Assembly: GCF_900098745.1 (NCBI RefSeq)
Contig: NZ_FQTT01000001.1
Coordinates: forward strand, 62,001-126,000
Source: Actinomyces glycerinitolerans
GTDB taxonomy: Bacteria > Actinomycetota > Actinomycetes > Actinomycetales > Actinomycetaceae
Length of the DNA stretch: 64,000 nt
Direction of reading: 5' to 3'
Shown: one piece after another, positions 58,761 through 64,000 of the stretch
Layout: every line of letters begins with the position of its first letter
Position numbering within the stretch: position 1 is the first letter of the stretch
Notes under the pieces: model-generated
Database searches by the model: none
What the model was told of the DNA's origin: nothing
The model's input: only the letters and a program-made list of their open reading frames with translations
Program-made: the position numbers and the translations under genes

Positions 58761-60007
58761 GGCTCGGCTCCGAGCACCCGAGCGGCCGGAATCCCCTGCC
58801 TGACGGCGTCGGCCATGCGTAGGACCCCGGGCGCCGCATGGGTGAAGAACGCGTAGTAGCCGGCGCACAGGTGGTTCTGGCCCGACTCACCGTCCGCGGT
58901 GGTATCGAAACGGTCCTTGGGACAGCCGCCGTTGCATGCCCACCGCACCGGGCACTGCCTGCACTGACGCGGCAGCAGGGTGCGCTTGTCGGCTCCGAAT
59001 CGTCTTTGCTCGGGCGAGTTGAGCATCTGCGTGAACTCTGAGGACAGGACGCTGCCCAGGCGGTAGCCCGGTTCGACGAAGTGGTCACAACTGTAGACAT
59101 CGCCATTGTGTTCGATCGCCAGGGCGGTTCCGCATTCAGGTGCGTGCGCGCACAACGAGTAGCGACCCAGGGCTGCGCCCACCATGACCTCAATGTGCTG
59201 GATGAACACCCGACCGACATCGTGAGCCAGCCATTCGTCATAGATGGCACAGAGGAATTCCCCCCAGGCGCGGGGCGGAACGGAACGCGAAGTCGTGCCT
59301 GCGCCCTCCTGTCGGTACAGGACACGCCTTCCTTCCGGATCGCGCCATCCCGCCTCGGCCACATCCTCCTCGCCGGCTGAAACCCGCTCGACGATGGGGA
59401 TGAACTGGATGAAGTTTGCGCCCAGCCCGTCGCGCAGGTGACGGTATACGCGCAGCGGTTGCGCGGCGTTGGCCGCGTTGACGGTGCACAGGATGTTGGT
59501 CTCGACGCCGTGCTCCTGGAGCAGCCGTAGGCCTCGCACGACCTGCCGATAGGTACCCCTTCCCGCCTTGTTCACCCGATAGGCGTCGTGCAGGTCCTCT
59601 GGACCGTCTATGGAGACACCGACCAGGAAACGATTCTCCGCCAGGAAACGCGCCCACCGGGCATCTATCAGTGTTGCATTCGTCTGGATCGAATGGCGCA
59701 CGGACTGCCGCGGACGTTTGAGCTCGGTGGCGATCTCGACGGCGCGGCGGAAGAAGTCGAGGCCCCGCATGGTGGGTTCACCGCCCTGCCAGGCAATCTC
59801 GACCTCGCCGTCGGGCTGGGCGGCCAGATAACGCTGTAGGAAGCGGCGCAGAACCGGCTCGCTCATGCGTTGCCCACTGGGGTCCCACAGAGCTTCCTTG
59901 GACAGGAAGAAGCAGTATGAGCAGTCGAGGTTGCAGGCGGCTCCCGTGGGCTTGGCCACCAGGTGGAACGGTCTGCGGCGCAGGCTGGGGGAAGGATTCA
60001 TGGGCAT
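58757..60007 (-). CDS. anaerobic sulfatase-maturating enzyme (radical SAM, anSME)
   Basis: Radical SAM enzyme that oxidises the active-site cysteine or serine of sulfatases to formylglycine. It has 416 residues. The radical SAM cluster cysteines are C25, C29 and C32 (CNLDCSYCFF), followed by EIAWQGGEPTMRGLDFF and SIQTNATLID, characteristic of anSME. The C-terminal SPASM part holds further cysteines (CAHAPECG, CDHF, CRQCPVRWACNGGCPKDRF) for two auxiliary clusters. It is 54 bases after the sulfatase gene, its probable client, with a hairpin in the gap. An ATG six bases downstream is an alternative start. Confidence 0.93.
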   Translation of the reverse strand: MPMNPSPSLRRRPFHLVAKPTGAACNLDCSYCFFLSKEALWDPSGQRMSEPVLRRFLQRYLAAQPDGEVEIAWQGGEPTMRGLDFFRRAVEIATELKRPRQSVRHSIQTNATLIDARWARFLAENRFLVGVSIDGPEDLHDAYRVNKAGRGTYRQVVRGLRLLQEHGVETNILCTVNAANAAQPLRVYRHLRDGLGANFIQFIPIVERVSAGEEDVAEAGWRDPEGRRVLYRQEGAGTTSRSVPPRAWGEFLCAIYDEWLAHDVGRVFIQHIEVMVGAALGRYSLCAHAPECGTALAIEHNGDVYSCDHFVEPGYRLGSVLSSEFTQMLNSPEQRRFGADKRTLLPRQCRQCPVRWACNGGCPKDRFDTTADGESGQNHLCAGYYAFFTHAAPGVLRMADAVRQGIPAARVLGAEP

Positions 60008-60041
60008 CGGCGGGCGGCCACATGTTTAGAACCGCCCGCCG
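60008..60041 (-). other. hairpin between the sulfatase and maturase genes
   Basis: CGGCGGGCGG (60008-60017) and its exact complement (60032-60041) flank 14 bases. The stem abuts the maturase start, so it may reduce its transcription or translation relative to the sulfatase; a partial terminator is also possible. Confidence 0.5.
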
Positions 60042-60061
60042 CTCCTCTCATGCGGTCGGTG

Positions 60062-61573
60062 TCAGGACGTGGCCTCGAGATTGGCCACGTACTTCTCGAT
60101 GAGGGCCATCACCTCGTGATCGTACGGGGCCCACTCGGGGTGCGGGGTGCCGGGCCCGGCGTAGGGCTCGTCCCGGTAGTAGGTCTGCATCTGCGCCAGC
60201 TTCGCCTCAAGCTCAGCCTTGATGCCGCCATAGGCGGGGTCGTCGGCGACGTTATTGAGCTCGGCGGGATCGACAGTGAGGTCGTACAGCTCCCACTCGG
60301 GGTCGTAGAGCTTGTCCGAGGATCCCGGCACTCCCAATCCGGCGCCGTAGTAGTAGATGAGCTTGTATTCCGCGGTGCGGATCCCGTAGTGGCCCGGTGC
60401 GTGGTGGATGGGATCGTCGTGCTCCCAATAGCGGTAGTAGACGGCGTCGGGCCAGTCCTCGACCTGCTGTCCGCGCAGGAGCGGCAGGAAACTGCGTCCC
60501 TGGCTCGTGGGCAGGACTTCGGCCGCATCCAGGCCGCAGACGTCCAGGAAGGTGGCGGCGAAGTCGACGTTGGTGATGATCGCCTCGCAGGTCGATCCCG
60601 CCTCGATGACGGAGGGCCAGCGAATGAGCATGGGCATCTGCAAGGACTCGTCGAACATTAGGCGCTTGTCGAACCAGCCGTGGTCGCCGAGGAAGAAGCC
60701 CTGGTCGGAGGTGTAGACAACCATGGTGTTGTCTCCCAGCCCGTTGGCATCTAGGTAGTCGAGCAGCCGGCCGACATTGTCGTCAATGGACTGCACGACC
60801 TGGAGATAGTCGCGCATGTAACGCTGGTACTTCCAGCGCATGCGCTCGGTACGACGTTCGGGACCGCGCAACTCTTCGGGAACCGGTTCTTTGAGGTCCT
60901 CTGCCGCCAGGTCGTCGGCGATGGTCATGTGGACGCCGCGGACCGCTTTAGAGCGGGTGGCGTGATCGTCGAAGAAGGTCTCGGGCTCCGGGATATCGAG
61001 GTCGGCATACAGGTCCTTGTGCTTGGTGTCCGGTATCCAGGGCCGATGGGGTGCCTTGTGGTGAACCATCATGACAAAGGGGCGGTCCTTGTCCCGCTGC
61101 TCGAGGAACTGCAGGGAAAGGTCGGTGACGATATCGGTGGCGTACCCGGGTACACGATGCCGGCCGGTCGCATCGATCATCTCGGGGTCGATGTACTCGC
61201 CCTGGCCGGGAAAAACCTTCCAGGCGTCGAAGCTGCGCGGGGCGGCCTGGGGGCTCTCCCCCAGGTGCCATTTGCCGAACATGGCGGTCTGGTATCCGGC
61301 CTCGTGCAGGGCGTCGATGAAGGTGGGCACCCGGTAGTCCATCTCCGTCCAGATGGACGAGCAGCCGTTGATATGGCTGTAGGTGCCGGTCAGGATGGTG
61401 GCGCGGGAGGGAGCGCATACCGAGTTGGTGCAGTAGACCCGATCCAGACGCATGCCCTCCTTGGCGATACGATCCATGTGAGGCGTGCGGTTGACGCGGC
61501 TGCCGTACGCGGAGATCGCGTGAGCGGCATGGTCATCAGACATGATGAAGATGATGTTGGTTCGTTCCGGCAT
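60062..61573 (-). CDS. cysteine-type sulfatase, cytoplasmic
   Basis: Type I sulfatase of 503 residues from the ATG at 61573, which follows AAAGGA. The formylglycine signature is C53-A-P-S-R57 (NSVCAPSRATILTG), the metal-binding aspartates are D13 and D14 (MSDDH), and KWHLGES and TSDQGFFLGDHGWFDKR are further active-site blocks. The pattern is nearest to GlcNAc-6-sulfatase or related mucin/glycosaminoglycan sulfatases (WKYQRYMRDYLQVVQSIDDNVGRLLDYLD). There is no signal peptide, so it should act on sulfated sugars already imported, probably by the GPH symporter of the same operon. The exact substrate is not determined. Confidence 0.92.
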   Translation of the reverse strand: MPERTNIIFIMSDDHAAHAISAYGSRVNRTPHMDRIAKEGMRLDRVYCTNSVCAPSRATILTGTYSHINGCSSIWTEMDYRVPTFIDALHEAGYQTAMFGKWHLGESPQAAPRSFDAWKVFPGQGEYIDPEMIDATGRHRVPGYATDIVTDLSLQFLEQRDKDRPFVMMVHHKAPHRPWIPDTKHKDLYADLDIPEPETFFDDHATRSKAVRGVHMTIADDLAAEDLKEPVPEELRGPERRTERMRWKYQRYMRDYLQVVQSIDDNVGRLLDYLDANGLGDNTMVVYTSDQGFFLGDHGWFDKRLMFDESLQMPMLIRWPSVIEAGSTCEAIITNVDFAATFLDVCGLDAAEVLPTSQGRSFLPLLRGQQVEDWPDAVYYRYWEHDDPIHHAPGHYGIRTAEYKLIYYYGAGLGVPGSSDKLYDPEWELYDLTVDPAELNNVADDPAYGGIKAELEAKLAQMQTYYRDEPYAGPGTPHPEWAPYDHEVMALIEKYVANLEATS

Positions 61574-61660
61574 GAGGATTCCTTTCATTGAAGCACGGCG
61601 TTGCGCGATTACGGACAAGGTCAGGAGGGGACGCCACAGCAGGAGTGGGCACGGACGCGG

Positions 61661-62728
61661 CTAGGCCAGGTGCTCGCCCCCTTCCAGGTGTGGGATAAGG
61701 CGAACCCGACGGTGAAGCGGGTCGGTGTGCATTTCCTCGATGATGGCCTCGGCACATTCACGACCCGCTTCAGCCAACGGCAGGCGGGAGTAAACCAGTT
61801 CTGGCCAAAGCGACGGCGAGAGCTGCCCCTGGGCGAGCCCGGCAACCGTGGTCCCAGGGCTGCGCTCGCGCACCGCCCAAACGGCTGCCTCCACATCGGC
61901 ACCCCAGCTGCACAGCACTGCCGTGTGCTCCGGGTGGGTCGCCGACTCGGAGAGTCTCTGCGTGAGAGTCTTGGCGACGCTGGCCTGGTAACGGCGCACC
62001 GCTTCGGTGTCATGGGCATCCAAGTAGGCAAGAGTCACCGCGTCGACGCCGTTGTAGCAGATCTGGAGACTGAGCGCCGGATTCTCCGCTACAGCCCTGA
62101 GCAGTTCCGCTCCGCGTTCGCGTTCCGCCCGGGCATCCGCCGTCGGCCGCAAATGGATGAGGCGTCGGATGCCGCGGGCAGTCAGATACTCGATCACCTG
62201 CCTTACCCCGGCTGCGTAGTCGAAGTCGACGGTGGAGTACGGCTGTTCGGTTTGCCCCATTCCACAATCGAGCGCAACGAATGGCAACGAGTAGTGCGCC
62301 ACGGCGTCGCGGACGAACCCGGAGGCGGAGGCCTCATCGTGTCCGACGAACACCAAGCCGTCGATGCGGCCGGATCGGTAGTCCTCGAGTGCTCCCGCCT
62401 CAACATTCTCCCCGCTGGGATCCAACAGCGTTAGGCCGACGGCGTGATCACGCAGGATCGGACGCATGCCCTCGATGACCGCGGCGTAGCGCGGCAATGT
62501 GAGCGGTTTGTCGAGCAGCACGCCAACCGTCCCCGATGTCTTGGACTGCAGGTTCCTCGCCCAGGAGTTGGGGACATAGCCGAGCTCCTTGGCGATTTTG
62601 CGGATCCTGGCACGAGTCTGCGGGGACAGCGCCAGTGTGGTGGAATCGTTCAGCGCGTAGGAGACTGTTGAAACGGAGACCTGCGCCCGTTGAGCAATGT
62701 CCTTTAGCGTGATGCGTCGGCGTGTCAT
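61661..62728 (-). CDS. LacI-family transcriptional regulator
   Basis: Regulator of 355 residues from the ATG at 62728, which follows AGGAG. The helix-turn-helix is TLKDIAQRAQVSVSTVSYAL and the hinge NSWARNLQSK; the effector domain follows (GLVFVGHDEASASGF, AVLCSWGADVEAAVWAV). It lies between the symporter and the sulfatase, in the same orientation, so it probably controls this operon from within. The operator is likely upstream of the symporter gene, outside the window. Confidence 0.92.
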   Translation of the reverse strand: MTRRRITLKDIAQRAQVSVSTVSYALNDSTTLALSPQTRARIRKIAKELGYVPNSWARNLQSKTSGTVGVLLDKPLTLPRYAAVIEGMRPILRDHAVGLTLLDPSGENVEAGALEDYRSGRIDGLVFVGHDEASASGFVRDAVAHYSLPFVALDCGMGQTEQPYSTVDFDYAAGVRQVIEYLTARGIRRLIHLRPTADARAERERGAELLRAVAENPALSLQICYNGVDAVTLAYLDAHDTEAVRRYQASVAKTLTQRLSESATHPEHTAVLCSWGADVEAAVWAVRERSPGTTVAGLAQGQLSPSLWPELVYSRLPLAEAGRECAEAIIEEMHTDPLHRRVRLIPHLEGGEHLA

Positions 62729-62766
62729 CGTTGTGCTCCTGGTCGTTGCCGGAATGACGGCGGGGC

Positions 62767-64000
62767 TCAAGGATGCTTCTCCCCCACGGCGGGCCGCCCC
62801 GCCGCATCGGTCCGTGCCTGAAGAATCGCAGCATTCTCCTCAACGCGCCGCTTGCTGAGCGGATACACGAGCAGAATGAACAGACCGACGAGCACGTAGA
62901 GGATGCCGGGGACGAGGGTGGCGAACATGTAGATGCCGTTTACGGTGGATTCGCTCTGTTGCGTCGTATCGGCGTTGAATCCGACCCAGCCGAGCGCATA
63001 GCCGCCCAGGCCGCCGGCGATGGCCTGACTGAGTTTGCGGGCCCAGGTGTTGAGGGCGTAGACGGTGCCGTCATCGCGTTCACCGCTGCGCACCTCCTCA
63101 TAGTCGATGACGTCGGTGACCATGGCCCAGACGAGCATGGTGTACAGCGCCGTGCCGAAGCCTGCGATCATCATCAGGGCGATGTACACCCACGGGTTAT
63201 GGATGTGCATGAAGTACACGAGGACGTAGATGCCCCCGGCGACCAGCGCACCGGCCCCGATGATCTCCTTCTTGCCGATACGGCTGGCGAGCCCGGCGGC
63301 GAGCGGCGCCAGGGCGATGATGGGAATGTAGTTGACCAGGCCGCCGGGCCCGGAGAGTCTGCCGTCGTTGAAGTGGTAGAGCCAGATGTACGGCAGCATG
63401 GTGCTTGAGAGCATGGCCGCGAGGAAGAGGACAATGTTAGAGCCGATCAGGGACAGTAGCGCCCGATTGGAGAACAGGGAGATGATCAAACCCCCGAAAC
63501 CGCGTCCTTCGGCTCCGTCCGTGCGCCCCTGCGGCTCGGGTTTGTGCACCCGCTCGGTTACCAGGCGATTGCAGACCAGGTAGCAGCAGACTGCTAGCAC
63601 ACCCACGCCGATGGCACCCCAGAAGAAGTTCTTCTGGACTACTTGGCTTACGCCTTCGATGGTGGTGTACAGGAACAGCGGCGGGATGAGGGTGACGATG
63701 ATGCCGGCCAGGGTGGCGCCAAAGGAGCGGAACACGGATAGCTGCGCGCGTTCGTCGGGATCGGAGGTGATGACGGAGGCCATTGAGCCGTATGGGATGT
63801 TCACCGATGTATAGCAGACCGATCCCCACAGCAGATAGGTGACCGCAGCGTAGGTCATCTTGCCGCCGTAGGACCAGCCGGCGATGCCGAAGAAGTACAT
63901 CAGTGAGCTCGCGACGGCGACGGGAACCGCCATGCGCCGGATCCAAGGGCGGAAGCGGCCTGTGGCGGAGGGACGCATCCGATCCAACAGGTGTCCCCAG
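62767..64000 (-). CDS. GPH-family (MelB-like) sugar:cation symporter, 5' end outside window
   Basis: Glycoside-pentoside-hexuronide symporter, truncated by the window edge at its N terminus. The visible frame runs to base 64000 and includes WGHLLDRMRPSATGRFRPWIRR, which matches the family's cytoplasmic loop between the second and third spans (normally GRFRPW), so only the first 60-odd residues are missing. NIPYGSMASVITSDPDERAQLSVFRSFGA is another family signature. Ten or so spans follow. A TTG at 63987 should not be taken as the start. It heads the visible part of the sulfatase operon and probably imports the sulfated sugar. Confidence 0.9.
   Translation of the reverse strand, partial: WGHLLDRMRPSATGRFRPWIRRMAVPVAVASSLMYFFGIAGWSYGGKMTYAAVTYLLWGSVCYTSVNIPYGSMASVITSDPDERAQLSVFRSFGATLAGIIVTLIPPLFLYTTIEGVSQVVQKNFFWGAIGVGVLAVCCYLVCNRLVTERVHKPEPQGRTDGAEGRGFGGLIISLFSNRALLSLIGSNIVLFLAAMLSSTMLPYIWLYHFNDGRLSGPGGLVNYIPIIALAPLAAGLASRIGKKEIIGAGALVAGGIYVLVYFMHIHNPWVYIALMMIAGFGTALYTMLVWAMVTDVIDYEEVRSGERDDGTVYALNTWARKLSQAIAGGLGGYALGWVGFNADTTQQSESTVNGIYMFATLVPGILYVLVGLFILLVYPLSKRRVEENAAILQARTDAAGRPAVGEKHP

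Noticed and set aside
63985-63987. TTG as the start of the GPH symporter
   Set aside because: The frame continues upstream to the window edge with family-typical sequence (WGHLLDR) directly before it, and the first two membrane spans would otherwise be missing.

Overview
The window reads as a chromosomal segment of a high-GC Gram-positive actinobacterium. The evidence is the strong G/C bias at third codon positions, frequent GTG starts, a Rho protein with a long charged N-terminal insertion, and the block argS-lysA-hom-thrB-rho-rpmE-prfA-prmC, an order common in Actinobacteria. The density of sugar importers and cytoplasmic glycosidases suggests a host-associated, glycan-feeding member of the Actinomycetaceae (Actinomyces-like). 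That placement is an inference from gene content, not from a marker gene.

Layout. (1) 1-7.6 kb: the tail of an unknown gene, a LacI regulator, a GH92 alpha-mannosidase and a divergent three-gene CUT1 sugar ABC importer, probably one mannose-rich glycan locus. (2) 7.7-9.8 kb: a ClC-type chloride channel/transporter and a CPBP intramembrane protease. (3) 10-16.5 kb: a GH13 oligo-1,6-glucosidase-like enzyme, a second ABC importer and a divergent ROK regulator. (4) 16.5-17.3 kb: a gene-free stretch with three kinds of repeat, then a HIT protein. (5) 17.8-24.7 kb: a LacI regulator divergent from a third importer with a GH31 alpha-glucosidase. (6) 24.7-31.1 kb: a fourth importer with GH13 alpha-glucosidase and LacI regulator on the minus strand. 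(7) 31.4-38.6 kb: a DHA2-type MFS transporter, a domain-permuted GH3 beta-glucosidase, a second CPBP protease, a sugar acetyltransferase and a small GH13 protein. (8) 38.8-41.8 kb: PcrA/UvrD helicase. (9) 41.8-42.7 kb: a second repeat-rich gene-free region. (10) 42.7-44.5 kb: a three-gene cassette (NmrA-like reductase, acetyltransferase, SnoaL-like protein). (11) 44.7-56.4 kb: the conserved translation/threonine/lysine block, interrupted by a small membrane protein and a Phd/PIN toxin-antitoxin pair. (12) 56.6-58.0 kb: an NRAMP metal transporter behind a palindromic operator candidate. (13) 58.0-64.0 kb: a minus-strand sulfated-sugar module with GPH symporter (cut by the window edge), LacI regulator, cytoplasmic cysteine-type sulfatase, radical-SAM sulfatase maturase and TauE/SafE exporter.

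How the parts work together. Oligosaccharides are taken up by binding-protein-dependent importers and cut inside the cell by GH92, GH13 and GH31 enzymes that have no visible signal peptides. None of the four importers has its own ATPase gene here, so a shared MsiK/MsmK-type ATPase elsewhere is likely. The sulfatase operon appears self-contained: import, desulfation, activation of the sulfatase by its maturase, and export of the sulfur oxyanion.

The most unusual material is non-coding. Four copies of a 118-119 bp element (family A) share 20-bp terminal inverted repeats and a nearly invariant 17-bp centre. Two oppositely oriented copies of a 113-bp multiply palindromic element (family B) accompany them. 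A 23-bp unit recurs in three intergenic places. In the third importer operon a strong Shine-Dalgarno sequence is separated from its start codon by a perfect hairpin, as if the hairpin brings the two together. No rRNA, tRNA, CRISPR array or transposase gene was recognised.
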